A stretch of 64,000 nt of DNA from Medicago truncatula (taxonomy: Eukaryota > Streptophyta > Magnoliopsida > Fabales > Fabaceae), in NCBI RefSeq assembly GCF_003473485.1, contig NC_053042.1:5107501-5171500 (forward strand), given 5' to 3'. Positions within the stretch are counted from its first letter, which is position 1, and every line of letters starts with the position of its first letter. This document shows, piece after piece, positions 11,241 through 22,969 of this stretch. Position numbers and translations under genes: made by a program. The notes beneath the pieces were generated by a model. It saw only the letters and a list, made by a program, of their open reading frames with translations. It searched no databases and was not told where the DNA came from.

Positions 11241-12130
11241 TGTTGGTTGCACTAAAACATCGTAATTAAACAAAACATGTTGTGAATAGCGTTTTGATTT
11301 AATATTATTAAAGTCAATAAAAGTAGGAAGGAAAAAGAGAGAGAGAGAGAGAGAGTAGTAGTACAGCTTACAAGTCACAACAACAATTCTTTCAATATTC
11401 TCTGGAAAATGATTACACAAAACAAAATGTAGTTAAGCACTCTGTCCGCAATAATGTGCGCAAATAGCATGCATTTCTAGCACTAACAGTTTTATAATCC
11501 TTTACTTAAGGGTGTTCATGCATGCGGGTCAACACGATTAATTTCTTGACCCAATCTGAAGTGTTTGATTTGAGCTTAGTTTGTGTTGATCTGGTTAAAC
11601 TTAAAGTGGCTCGGTTTAGATAACGAGTTCATGATTTCAAACCAACGAATCCAACATATTTAATGACCTAATGAAATGATAAAGTTCGAATTATGACCAA
11701 AGGAAAAAAAATTAACATATTAACTAAAAATAAAAAAATTAGTTTTTTTACATCAAGAAATAAGTAAATTAATTGGGTAGCTACTATGTAAGTAACCTAT
11801 TCACACACAAACTAGAATTAACGGGGTATTAGCTACTATGTAATTATAAATAAATTAATTTTAAGAGAAATAATCAAACTTATCTGCATAGCTAGGCTCC
11901 AACAAGTCATCTATTTCACTCGTTTTCAATTTTCAACACCTTAGACTAAATAATAATAATGCTTCTTAAATTAAACAATACACTAAATTTTATAATCAAA
12001 GTTGAACACGTTTCACAGTATTCATTCTTATCTACAATAGTTTAATCCTAACAACGTTTTCTCAATCCGGTGTGCTATGAAAAAGTCTTCCCATTGCTTC
12101 TGCTCACGGTTTCATATCATAATATCATAT
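11241..12130. other. Intergenic stretch upstream of the small unknown gene
   Basis: A (GA)n microsatellite lies at about 11,337-11,354. The rest is AT-rich DNA without a recognisable gene. The last few hundred bases presumably hold the promoter of the gene starting at 12,252. Confidence 0.4.
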
Positions 12131-12140
12131 CATATATATA
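12131..12140 (+). promoter_or_regulatory. TATA-like box of the gene at 12,252
   Basis: The sequence catatatata lies about 115 bp upstream of the ATG. It is followed by a CA-rich, pyrimidine-containing leader without an upstream ATG, typical of a plant core promoter and 5' UTR. Inference from position only. Confidence 0.4.
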
Positions 12141-12251
12141 CACATAAACACAAACACCATTTCACAACTAAAAATCAATTCAAACCCACTTCAAATTATT
12201 CTCTCTCAAAAAAACAACAAAACATTCTTGATTAAACCATCTTTCTTAACT

Positions 12252-12740
12252 ATGATGAGGAAGGGACAGAACCAAAACATGTTTGTAAGGATCATGTGTT
12301 CACCAATAAGAGCACTAGGAAAAGCAAGAGATGCATATGTAAGAAGCATAACAAACTGTGGTCAAAATATGAGTTATGGTAGTTATCCAATGGATGGTGC
12401 TAGTAAATTTTCTTTATCCAGAAGTCAAAGTGCAGCAACATCAAGAAGATCATCAGCATCATTAGAGGGTAATGAAGATTTTGCCGAGCTTGTTAGAGCT
12501 GCTTCTGCTAGAACTTTAGGTAATAGAATTGATGTGGATTTAGTTCTCAAGCAGCAACATCAACAACAACAACAGAAATTGCATAAAGGGTTACCTAAGT
12601 CTAGTAGTGTTGGAATGGCTAAGATTGATGAGGATATGCCATTTGATTCCTTTGTTGAAGGAAAAGTTGGTTTTGTTGCTGATTCTTATCCTAGATCAAA
12701 GAGTTATGCTGTTGGACATAGAAGAAATGTTGCTTTCTGA
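12252..12740 (+). CDS. Small plant protein of unknown function, 162 aa
   Basis: Single-exon gene. I chose the ATG at 12,252 (a second ATG follows at once); upstream in-frame sequence has no ATG. Near the N-terminus is a basic segment V-R-I-M-C-S-P-I-R-A-L-G-K-A-R-D-A-Y-V-R-S, which I recognise as conserved in a family of small uncharacterised plant proteins. It is followed by a Ser/Arg-rich stretch (SLSRSQSAATSRRSS), a short Gln/His run (about residue 100) and a C-terminus with SYPRSKSYAVGHRR. No signal peptide or membrane segment is seen. The Ser/Arg-rich middle suggests phosphorylation and disorder, which is inference. The codons look normal and the frame is intact. Function is unknown to me. 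LINE fragments on opposite strands flank it. Confidence 0.75.
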   Translation: MMRKGQNQNMFVRIMCSPIRALGKARDAYVRSITNCGQNMSYGSYPMDGASKFSLSRSQSAATSRRSSASLEGNEDFAELVRAASARTLGNRIDVDLVLKQQHQQQQQKLHKGLPKSSSVGMAKIDEDMPFDSFVEGKVGFVADSYPRSKSYAVGHRRNVAF

Positions 12741-13376
12741 ATTTAATTGTTGAGTTGAATTGGAACTTTTCAGTCTTAGCGCATAGCAATGTGTGAGTTA
12801 TTGTAAGAAATTAAGAGATGGATTTAATTGAATCATAATCTCTTTTTAATTGAATCTTGTGTTTTGGATGTATAATTAAATTAGTTGTTTTCTATTTATG
12901 TAGGGATGCCACAAGATTTGTAAATTTGGCTTGTTTCCATAATTTGTTAAAGAAAAAAATATGTTATTTCACGTGAAGAACCCCTTGGGAACAATGTATT
13001 CCGGTCAATCCATTTTTATTGACTTCACTTTTTCTCCCAAAACCTTAATGATATTTTGCTAATTAAAGCTTATTTCTCATTGATAAGTTTGTCTTTCTTA
13101 GCATCAAATAATGGCCCTTACAATTCCACTTTTTAACTCCCTCGTCCTAATTACCTAGTTACTCTTATACAAGATGAGATGGTAGAAGTACTATTAGAAT
13201 ATGGTTATTATGTGCTAGTCTAGTGAGTAAGAAGTTGATTCATACTCAATGAAAATATGAGTATTAAGTATAACTCCTCAAGATGATATGTTTCTAAGAT
13301 AATTTATACTTTTTATATATAACATATAGTTTTATAAGCGTTATCAGAACCTTAATATTCAACTCATTTAAACATT
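12741..13376. other. 3' flank of the small unknown gene
   Basis: Probably contains the 3' UTR of the preceding gene (several AT-rich polyadenylation-like stretches between 12,800 and 12,900). A fragment resembling a CTCCCTC-type MITE end lies near 13,138. No further gene is seen. Confidence 0.4.
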
Positions 13377-13379
13377 TTG

Positions 13380-14055
13380 AAGGTCTGGGAGAACAAGAAT
13401 GAGATGTGTGTCATGACTGTTGATAGAGTGTGCGTTGTGATTGAAGAGTGGCAACACACAAATGCTACCCGAACTGATTCTAATCAGCAAGGCACGCATA
13501 TGCAACCACCAAGTTGTATTTCGCAGCAGACTGTTGTGCACTTGCAGCCTTCCTCCGTGGCTTCAGTGGCTCATGTGCATTGTCAGTGTCCTTCTCGAGG
13601 ACGTCTTAAATGTAACATGGATGCAGGTTTTTCGGTTGCTACGAACAGAACCGACATAGGCATTTGTGTGAGAGATGACGACTGCACTTTTGTGTTAGCC
13701 AAAACCATAAGCCTTAATGTTGTTCATTCGGTTGATGTTGGTGAAGCTATGGGTTTGTACCATGCTTTGGAATGGTTAAGCAATATGCAATTCGATAATG
13801 TTGACTTTGCAATGGATTCTAAAACTACTCATGATGCTTTCCATTCTCATAGATATGATGTCTCAGAATTCAGTCATATCACTTCACAAACTCGCGGTTG
13901 AGTTTACTAAACGATAAGCAAATGTGATTGCTCTCGCGCTTGCAGAGGAGGCCATATTATTAGGTAGTCCCGTTATTTATTTTAATACCTCGTGTTGTAT
14001 TAACAATGTTATTTTCAATAAAATGCTATAATCATCTTCAATTGAAAAAAAAAAA
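13380..14055 (+). pseudogene. 5'-truncated LINE 3' end with RNase H domain and poly(A)
   Basis: Plus-strand translation from about 13,599 gives GRLKCNMDAGFSVATNRTDI, with GEAMGLYHALEWL and FAMDSKTTHDAF downstream. That is a plant LINE RNase H domain with the expected acidic residues (Asp in NMDAG, Glu in GEAM, Asp in AMDSK). The frame breaks after about 13,900: the family's following segment (VEF, then ANVIALALAEEA) is only found by shifting frame. The element ends with AATAAA near 14,016 and an A run at 14,045-14,055. No reverse transcriptase is present. A dead, 5'-truncated LINE copy. Confidence 0.7.
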
Positions 14056-14980
14056 CATTTTATGTCTATTATTTTACATATATATAACATTAACGGCACA
14101 AATTTCATATTTTGCTAGATGCAAATTTTGTTCCGCGTATAAAGTGTAATCTACATATATACGAAGCAGGCAATGAAAGTAACTGCTTTTGTTCGAACTT
14201 GGAGAATGTTGAAAAAAAGTATTCACATGATAAAAGTGAGATATATTTTTATTTATGGATCATGTAATAAACCATATTAATCTATCCTTTTAAAATACAT
14301 GTCATATTTTTATAATACTCACTATTTATATAATTTATTTTGATTATATTTTTAAATTAATATATAAATATAAATGATAAAATGTAAGATGTTGTTTGAT
14401 TTATCTTGTTAGATTTTTATAATCTTTTACCATAGATAATTAAAGATATTAACGATCAAATTTATGTATTTGTATGTGTGAAGTGACAGACAACAATAAA
14501 TATTTTATGGAGTAATATATATGGGCTATATCATGTACATTTTAATTATTTTTGTTTTTGGACAAGAAAACATGTCCATATACCGTTTGGATTAGATCAA
14601 TATAACGACCATATTTGCTTACTTTTACATTTTGGATATAGAGCCAGAGTTGCTTACTAATCCCTATTCAGTTATCAGATAATAATCAAATTACTACATG
14701 TAAATAACTAGTATGACTTTTTGGTAAGAACAATAGAACATATGCAACTTGTATGACATTTTTAGTCAAATTTATACGCTCGTTGACACGGTGGTCAAGG
14801 ATCCCAAATTGAACTCTTGTATTTTAAATGGAGGCTTGGTTTGATTCACTTAAAACGGCTAAAAATATCACTTGACTAAAACTACAAGTCAACGAAATTG
14901 CTTGTTATGCAAGCAAATAAATATGTTGCATATGTAAATAACTAAAATAACTGTTTACTCTAAATCTTTCACTAAAAAAA
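14056..14980. other. AT-rich intergenic stretch, no gene seen
   Basis: No coding region is recognised. A segment at about 14,780-14,870 (gacacggtggtcaaggatcc onward) looks like an old SINE-type relic, but no clear A and B box pair could be assigned. Confidence 0.35.
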
Positions 14981-14987
14981 TAAGGAG

Positions 14988-15141
14988 AGTGTTAACTAGT
15001 GCCCTAAGAACAATGGTTAAGCATCTAAAATAAATAAGTTTTCATAAAAAGTTATGTAATCATTACTTTATCAAAAATAATATCTTATATTTACAAGACA
15101 AAATTTTTATATGTAGATTCTTTAACCATTGTCCACTAGTT
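14988..15141. mobile_element. MITE copy A of a local family
   Basis: Starts near gttaactagtgccc with ggttaagcatc behind it, and ends with tctttaaccattg and ccactagttaac, which pair in inverted orientation. A second copy follows at 15,193. Fragments with the same cactagttaa-type ends occur near 42,930 and 62,630. Non-coding. Confidence 0.5.
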
Positions 15142-15192
15142 AACAAGACCCAAAAAATAATAATACAAAATACAATAAAAACAAATTTGGGG

Positions 15193-15365
15193 AATGTTAA
15201 ACAGTGTCCCTAGGGGCATTGGTTAAACATCCAAAACAAGTAAGTTTTCACAATAAAATCATGTAATCATTGTTTAGTCAAAAGTAACACCTTATATTTC
15301 CAAGACAAAATTTCTATTTATGGGTTTCTTAACCAATGTCCCAGGAACACCGGTTAACAAGACCC
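15193..15365. mobile_element. MITE copy B of the same family
   Basis: Shares with copy A the order gttaa, aagtaagttttca, atgtaatcattg, accttatatttccaagacaa and ttaaccaatgtcc, followed by ggttaacaagaccca. The right end of copy A also has gttaacaagaccca, so two related elements lie side by side about 50 bp apart. No coding capacity. Confidence 0.5.
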
Positions 15366-17282
15366 AACAAATTTTAAAAAAGAAAGAGAAGGACAAAGTC
15401 TACAACCTTCTCGGTGCTTCACTCTCTAAACCAATTTCACCAAATCTTTGACCAACTTAACTAAATGTCAAACATAAAATAAAAATATTACAGCGAGTAG
15501 AAGAAGTATAACCAATATGCCAAAAGATGCTTTGCCATTCTGAACGTAACTTCAATTTAACTTTCCATTTGCTTTTTTTTCAAAATTCCATTTTTGTGCT
15601 TCAAAGTCCAAATATCACATGCATTTTCTGCAATCAATAACCTTACATTTTTGGTTTTGTCACAATCTCACTAGCGTTTTTTTTGGCATATCCATAAATG
15701 ACTTAACCTAGATTTTGGCTATAAATATGAACAATAAATCAGAGCAAAATAAGAGGAGATTTTTTCGGTTACGGAAAAGATGTAGAAAGGGAGAAAATAG
15801 AAGAGAGTTTTTGAGAGGTATCACCCTCAAGCAAACCTCTTATAAGTGTAGAATTAGCAACCTATGGTGTTATTTGAACTGCAGTTCATTATGTTAGGAA
15901 CTTTGTTTGATGGAACGACTTGAGTTCTACAAGGGATTTTGAATGTCCTGTGACATCTACACTTGGATATGGTGAGTTAAAAGAAAGACAATAATTTAGT
16001 TTTGTTATTATTTCAATAAACAATGTTTTTTATGTTACTTATATCAGTATAAGTTTTTTGTGGGTGTCGTTTAGATATCAAATGTAGAGTGTGCCATGAG
16101 TTTTTTTTTTTTTTTTTTAATATTCACTTTTTTATTGGATGAAACATATATTTGTCTCATAATTTGGAAATTAGCCTCATACAAAGCGATGAGACTCAAA
16201 TAAATTTTCCACGGTAAGAGAGTGAATGTTAGAGAGAAAATATTTCTTGCATTTATCTTCAAATGTGATTAAAAAAATAAAAGGAATCAACAATTGATTT
16301 AATCTCTAAACTATTACCTCGAATATTTAATCACTGAACCATAAAAATCAACTAACATGTCCCTAAACTATGGAAATGCATCAATTTAGTTTTTAAACTA
16401 TCATGAAAATCAATCAATTTTGTTAACTGAATGACTAATTAATTGGATGAAAGAATAGGTTTGAGTGATAGATAGTTTAAACATTAAGTAACCTCAACAG
16501 CTGAAAAATTAAGTTTTGCTTGAATAAACAACTTAATTAAAAATTTATCATACCTGTGTTTATGTTTTGTTTAGTTCTAGGTGTATTTTCATTTTTTTTT
16601 TATCTTCCATCGAGCTCTTTTATGTTTTACTACTTTGTGAAGTACCTTTGATACTCTTTGAGGATCAAGCATACTCATATAGGCTCATTGAATCACACAT
16701 TTGAAGATGACTATACATCCATCCCTATAACTTCAAACATGCCTACAATTATAATAGTGATTCAATTTTATTTGTTTAAAAAAACCCAAAATGCAAAAGC
16801 TGATTTGTATGGCTTATAGTGGCAGAGTCTAGCCAAATAATCTTCAAAAGTAAGTGAAGCCTAAAACATATTTTTATATATGAGGTCTTTTTAATATGTA
16901 TATGACACCTTTTTGATTATATAATATAATGAAAAATAATTTTTTTTAGGCCTGAAGCAAGGGCTTTAGTAGCCTTACCTTGGGCCGACTCTGTATAATG
17001 CACAAAGAATTAACCTCGTGGAATCTTCGTAGATTTGACTGACAATAACTGTTTCGAAGTGAACTTTTTTCCGCAATAGTAGAAGCCTCAAGTGCAAACG
17101 AGTAAATGGATAGATTAATATTACCTCGTGATTGAGCTTTTAAAAGGGAAGCACATGTTATTATAAATGTAGCTTACTCTTTCCATCAGGTGCTTGATGT
17201 TGCGTTTTGCAATGTGAAAGCTTTGTATAGACAAGCACAAACACATATAGAGATCAGAAACATTCTTTTAGCAGACGTAGAC

Positions 17283-20127
17283 TGTAACAACCCGATTTTT
17301 AGCTAGGTTTATTTTAATTACTTTTATTATGTGTTTGTGTGTGATTATTGTGCTTGTGTGTATTTAATTGTCATCGGGTGCATTTACATGAGTTTTCGTA
17401 TTAGAAGGGTATTTTGGTAATTTTGTGAGGATGGGTAAAATTATACTTTTAATGGGAATTGCTTTTAGTAATTTATGAGGATAGTTATTTCATTAAGTTA
17501 CTAGAGAGAGTCGAGATTTTACCGTTAATGACATTTTACCGTTATTAATTAAAATATCGTTTGGAGTGTAGTAACATTTTGGTTTGAATAGAAATGGGTT
17601 AAGCCCACTAGAAACTAAGTTAAGCCCATTAGTAGAGATAACACTAGGGTAGTGTTAGAAGAACCAAATCATTTTTCATTGTCACAAAAATATTCTAGAG
17701 AGAGGTAGAGAGAGAAAGAGGTGAAGAGAAGAGAAAAAGGGTTTGGAGAGAAGAGCTTTAGGAATCAAGTGGGTGACTTAGGAGCTGAATTGAAGCAAAG
17801 ATTAGGGTTAATCTTCTTCAAAGGTAAGGGGGTTAGTTATTATCACAATCATGTAATTTTTGCATTTACTCAAGTTGTATGAAAATGGGTTGATGAACAA
17901 TTCATGCTAAATTCGTGCTCTTGCTGTGATGTTATGTTTATATGCATGAATTGATGTTAGTTGTATGATTGTTGGTGAAATTACATGTTCATATATGCAA
18001 AAATGATAAGTTATGAATATTGTGCTCAATTGGTGAATTTCTCCTAAGTTGTTGTTAAGTTGAGATGTGATGCTTGTTCAAATGATGTTATGAATGTTAT
18101 TTGATAATATGATTAATGAATAATTGCTTGGGTTTGCATATTCATGGATTGATGATGAGAATTAGAGTTGTGTTGGTGTTTTGGTGAAAATGAAGAGTTA
18201 GCTCAAATGTCAAGTGTTTTAAAGGTTGATTGTGTCCTTATGAGTCCTTTTAATCATAGTGACCTGTAAACATGTTCTGGAAACATATTTTGGGATTTGG
18301 GAATCAAATTGGGGAATTTTGAGTGAAAGGGGTTCCAAACCCGTAAAATTTCTGCAAACCTGTGAAGGTTCGCTTAGAGGTTCGCTTAAGCGACCTGGTA
18401 AGCGAACATTCATAGTATTTTTCTGGGTTCAGTTCGCTTAAGCGAACTGTGAGCGAACGAGTGAGCGAAGATTTCTGGTTGCTACTGGAACTCGTTCGCT
18501 TAAGCGAACATGTCGTCGCTTAAGCGAACTGGTGAGCGACCAGAAAGCGAACAAGGCGAGTTGCTACTGTAACTTGTCCGCTTAAGCGAACCAGAGGGTC
18601 GCTTAAGCGAACAGCTTCAGTTTCAACCACCTTGATCTTTCGTTCCGGTTTTTGGGGACCAATCCAAGTTTTCTTAAAATGATGTTTTAAACATGTTAAA
18701 CCACTGTTAATTCCCCAAAGCCTGCTGGAACGATGAGTGTTCGCATATACTTGTAATTTTTGAAATGAGTCTTAACTTGTGAAATTTTGAGAATTCCAAA
18801 CTTTGTCGAAAGCAAATTTTGTAATCCAATGAGGCTTGCAAGTAGACCTACAGCTCATATAGACTTAGGTGATGCTTGCAAGGGTGGTCAATACCTTAAT
18901 CAAAGTAAAATGATAATTTTTGAGTGGGTAATGAAAGGTTGTGAAAACGGGATTCCTTTATGAACTTAAGTTGTGCTTGGTCTTGTATGATAGTCCGAAG
19001 ACGACTTAACTTCATGTAAACATTATTGGATAAGATTGGTTAATAGTGTTCGACTTGTTCTAGTTGTTTCATTCCGAGATAGTGTGGTGAATTATTCATG
19101 TGATAAGTGAATTGTGTGAAAGATATTGTTGATTGTTGATAATCAAGTTGTTTGTGTGATGATGAATACTATGATTTAACTGTGTGTGGGCATGTTTTCT
19201 TGGTAATGCAATGTTGTGGAGATAATCAATATAATTGGGTGTTGTCCTATATATTGAGTTGAGATTGAGAATTGGTGTCGCATTATCGAGTCATTACACA
19301 TGACCATGCATCATAGTCGTTGTTGCTGTAAAAGGGATGACTCTTTTACTTCGAGATTATTGTAAGGCAGGTGTGAGCCCTTACAATCGATGTGCAAGTG
19401 GCATCGAAAGGTGACGACCTTGTTGAGATTTGGTACCGCATGCATTTATGTGTCCATAAGTGCATATCATAGCATGAGTCCTATGTGAATTGGGTGATTG
19501 GTGATGATTTGAGATGAATGAATGTTGATAATGATTGTCTATGATTGATGTTGTGAATGAATATTTATGATTGGATAATTATTCATGTGATTGATATATG
19601 TGGATACGAACTATCAAGTTGTGATATAAGTGTTTATGCATGGCTAATATTATTCAAGTACATGATATTATTTGAATTGATTATTATCTGGATTATGATA
19701 ATGTAATGCTTACCCCCAGTGGTTTTAACCGCCTACTTGCCTGTATGGGTGAGTAGACGTTGTGCAGGAGTAGTCTCGGTGAGTCTTTGCGTGGGATATC
19801 GGGAGCTTCCTCCGATATCGGTGTCGTGTCGGCTCTGATCTAGGCTTGTCGTGTCGGTCTAGATTAGGTTGTTTATATTTTCATTTGGATTATTATTTTG
19901 TTGTTGACTACCCGTATGTTTGGGTTTTGAGATTTATCTTTGGGATATGATTTATTTGCTCATGGCATGTATATATTTGATCACTCTGATTTATATTCCG
20001 CTGTAACTGTTGAGGTTTACATACATGTCTATCGGTTTTTGAATTTTGAATAAGACGTAATCTCTATTTCTTGAATAAATGTATTATTCGCATGTTTAAT
20101 TGCTTTAATAGAAATAGGAGTGTTACA
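17283..20127 (+). mobile_element. Solo LTR of a Ty3/gypsy-like retrotransposon
   Basis: The element begins TGTAACAACCCGATTTTTAG and ends AATAGGAGTGTTACA, so it has the TG...CA ends with a short inverted TGTAACA/TGTTACA, and it is flanked by the 5-bp duplication TAGAC (17,278-17,282 and 20,128-20,132). Removing it plus one TAGAC restores the alignment to FKBP exon 11 exactly. It is 2,845 bp long with no gag, protease, reverse transcriptase or integrase frames, so it is an LTR alone, left by recombination between the two LTRs of a full element. The TGTAACAACCCG start and the region near 19,710-19,830 (cccagtggttttaaccgcc) look like Tekay/Del-type chromovirus LTRs; that assignment is from memory. 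Confidence 0.8.
18366..18620 (+). repeat. Cluster of palindromic GTTCGCTTAAGCGAAC motifs in the LTR
   Basis: The core CGCTTAAGCG occurs six times: 18,383-18,392, 18,435-18,444, 18,497-18,506, 18,517-18,526, 18,579-18,588 and 18,600-18,609. In several copies the palindrome extends to TTCGCTTAAGCGAA or beyond. Half-copies (agcgaac, ttcgctta) lie between them, and ttgctactg recurs twice. The cluster is confined to the LTR and is GC-richer than its flanks. Possible roles are transcription-factor sites or hairpins; none is shown by the sequence. Confidence 0.8.
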
Positions 20128-20139
20128 TAGACATCAAGA

Positions 20140-20265
20140 AAACTCTTGAGATGGATCCACAAGGCAGTACTTTTTTTTTTTTTTTGAGAAACCACAAAGC
20201 AGTACTTAAAAAAAAAACCACAAAGCAGTACTTAAAAAAAAAACCACAAAGCAGTACTTAAAATG
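20140..20265. repeat. Short tandem duplication around aaccacaaagcagtactta
   Basis: Three near-identical copies of accacaaagcagtactta separated by A runs follow the exon 11 remnant of pseudogene 1. They look like slippage-driven expansion next to the poly-T tract at about 20,170-20,185. No function suggested. Confidence 0.6.
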
Positions 20266-20789
20266 GATTTGTACTCCTATGAAATTTGTTTGCTGGATTA
20301 AAATCTTTTCATTACAGTAACATTTTTTTCGTTTTTGAGGGAGGTAAAGGTGTTGAAGATGAAATTGAAGCAACTTCAAGCAGCTGACAATGACCAAAAA
20401 GATGCTAAATAATATGGAAATACGTTTGTAGGTAAAACAAATGTAATTGTGCGTGAAATTTGTCTGGCCTTAAATCACATGTTTTGTGTATTTTTCTATT
20501 GATTGTTAGTAGTTTCCATTGTTTTCTTAATTCAGCTAAACTGTATTTCAAATTAAAACTCTTATTATTAAGATACAAATTATGAACAAAAGAAGAGTGT
20601 ATATACATAACAAAAGCATGTCTTGTAATGTAAAAACTTGAGTAAATATAAGTAACATAGATATAATAACATAATAATGTTTCATTCATTAGATAGACAT
20701 ACACATTAAACATAGTCAGACTTAATAATAGTAGATTTAATAGACCCAATAACATAGATAAATAAGTTGATAAGTTACTAAACACCATA

Positions 20790-21150
20790 TATGGTGGCAA
20801 CGACATTTGACTTGGAGGCGGTGACCTCTTTCATGACAACGGTGGTAGTCTTTTATCGATTAGAAACCGTATGATCAGATCATTTCATCAACCTAAGCCT
20901 CTTCTTGGTGTATGCAAAGTTTAAATTATCCCTTAATAATGAATATAATCCTTAGGATTTTTGGATAATTTGATCACTTGCTCAAATAGTTTATGACTAA
21001 TTTCTTCAGCAGTGACATTTTTCTTAGTGGTAGTTGCCTCTTTCTTGGTAGAAATAAGTGCTTTAAAGGTATTAATCATTTCATTAAGTTTCACTTGATC
21101 CTTCAACTGTTTATCATTGACAAAAACATTAAGAAACATCAACGATGAAC
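20790..21150 (-). other. Duplicated block S1 with a short minus-strand frame
   Basis: A block whose clearest part (ttcttcagcagtgacatttt, 21,002-21,021) has a partner in block S2 at about 23,233. Its minus strand holds a 69-codon frame (20,933-21,142) rich in Lys and Thr, including KEATTTKKNVTAEEISHKLF, with no recognised domain. It may be a relic of another gene that was duplicated together with the FKBP copies. I name no product. Confidence 0.35.
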
Positions 21151-22017
21151 AACTGAAGGAAGATGTAAAGTTTCATGAAACGATTTATGGATGTAATTCA
21201 CTTATTTCTGCAAAGAAGAAGATACCGAACGCCAAGAAAGATGTTGCCTGAAGTAAATTAGTTGGTTGAACAAGTAATGTAATTAACAAAAACCCTAAGT
21301 ATTCATTATAATGGGATGATAAAAAAAAATTGTTAACTTGGCAATTGACAATGACTAACATGACTAGAAATTGGCTGAGATTGACGAAAGGATTAAATCA
21401 TCAATGTCCTAATTGAAAGGAAAAAAAAGGGGCCACCACCCACGCCATGATAGTTGTCACCACATATGTTGCTCAGCAACTTCTCATCTTATTCATGTAT
21501 GTTATTAGGTTATTAAATATGTTATTATTATTAGGTTTGTATCATGTTTAGTGTCTATCTAATGAAATAAACATTGGTATGTTACTAAGATTATTTTTTT
21601 AGAGAAACATGTTATTAGTTTATATTTCCCTCAAGTTTTTGCATTTCAAGACATGTTTATGGTATGTACAAACTCTTTAGTATCTGATAGCATGTTATTT
21701 TACCTTATATTTAACTAAGTTTTTATTTAAGTGTATTTGTATTTTACTACATTTTTCTTTTATAAATAGATAATGTAAGAGAGATATGAAGACATTGTGC
21801 GATATGATGGAATTTCTGGCAAAAGAATGAAGAGTGGCTGACAAAGCCAAGTCATGGAGCAATGGAAACTCCTTTAAATGGCCAACTAGTGGAAATTCAC
21901 TCAAAAACTTCAAACTTCGTAGTAACTAGTTCCAAAATTGTCGCTAAGGAGACAAAAAAGCCAAATATCAACTTTAATTTGCAGTGGTTGTTACGGCCAG
22001 CCATAACCCATGGAAAA

Positions 22018-22860
22018 AGTATGAAAATGTTAATCCTTTACTTGCAACAGTTTTGATTTTCCAAGTTACATTAATATTTTTTAGTTCATGACTTTGGTTT
22101 GAATCCTTAATACCTATTTTTATCTCAGGCTGCTGATTATGTTGGTGAAGATGGATCATTTGGTGATGATAAGCATAACCAGCCTTAGCCGTTGAGAGTT
22201 TCATGACGGTTGAGTGGTGCAACATGTATCCTTAAACATAATAAATTTCTTGGAGCAATCAAACTAGATACTAAGGTAACAATCAATCAAGTCGTTAGTT
22301 CTCATAATCATGGTTGTCATAATGTTGAGTTTACACGAAATCATACTATTTTTCGACTTGGGGTATCACATTCAAGTTAGTTGTCTTACAAAATTGTTTT
22401 TCTGTAAACTCAATCAGACTCGTATAATCACACGTTTGAGGATGATTGTATGAGGCTATAACTCCAGAAATGCCTAAAATAAAACTGATTCAATTTTAAT
22501 TTTTTTGAAAGGAAAAAAAACACAAATTCCAAAAAGCTAATTGGCGAGGCTCCATAGTGCACAAAGGATTAACCTCGTGGAATCTTCGTGGATCCGACGG
22601 GCATGACAGTTTCGAAGTTAATTGCTTTCCGCAATAGTAGAAGCCTTTATTGCAAACGAGTAAATGGATGGATTAAATGTAGCTTACTCTTTTCATCAGG
22701 TGAATGTTGTTGAGTAATTTCACATGGTAAAAGCTTTCTATAGACGAGCGCAAGCATGTATAGAGACTAGAAAATTATTTTGGCCGATGTAGACATTAAG
22801 AAAAATCTTGAGGTGGATCCAAAAAAACTGGTACTTAAACGGCTTGATTTGATTCTCCTA
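22018..22860 (+). pseudogene. FKBP-TPR pseudogene 2 (TPR region only)
   Basis: A second decayed FKBP-TPR copy, also with introns. 22,018-22,035 matches the end of exon 9 and then intron 9. 22,129-22,275 matches exon 10 at the identical 147-bp length (gctgctgattatgttggtga, later ttggagcaatcaaacta) with a TAG in frame. Intron 10 matches follow. 22,700-22,830 matches exon 11 (131 bp against 128) with a TAA close to its start. Everything upstream of exon 9 and downstream of exon 11 is unrecognised. It has the same orientation as pseudogene 1 and the intact gene, so three copies lie head to tail within 18 kb. Confidence 0.8.
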
Positions 22861-22969
22861 AAAAATTAATAATGATTAAGATGTTATACACTGAAATTAT
22901 TACTGAAACCATACTTATGGTTTAATGGTTTTGATAGTCTTCTATGAGAAACCAAAATAATTGTCTAAT

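Larger units (their letters stand above)
15885..20590 (+). pseudogene. FKBP-TPR pseudogene 1, split by a solo LTR
   Basis: An unprocessed, decayed relative of the intact gene at 27,859. 15,885-15,971 matches exon 2 (ttcattatgtt ... tttgatggaac) at the same 87-bp length but with offsetting indels. 16,660-16,800 matches intron 10. 17,190-17,282 plus 20,133-20,170 matches exon 11 (gctttgtatagac, then atcaagaaaactcttgag). 20,339-20,437 matches exon 12, with an in-frame TAA (gatgctaaataa) and a lost splice donor; intron 12 sequence continues to about 20,590. Exon 1 and exons 3-10 are missing or unrecognisable. Because introns are kept, it arose by DNA duplication and not by retroposition. A 2.85-kb solo LTR sits inside the exon 11 match. 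No protein can be made from it. Confidence 0.8.

Noticed and set aside
15715..15897. 60-codon ORF before FKBP pseudogene 1
   Set aside because: It runs from unrelated AT-rich DNA into the exon 2 remnant in the wrong frame; not a gene.
17283..20127. Intact LTR retrotransposon
   Set aside because: No second LTR, primer-binding site, polypurine tract or coding domains were found; only one LTR with a 5-bp duplication.
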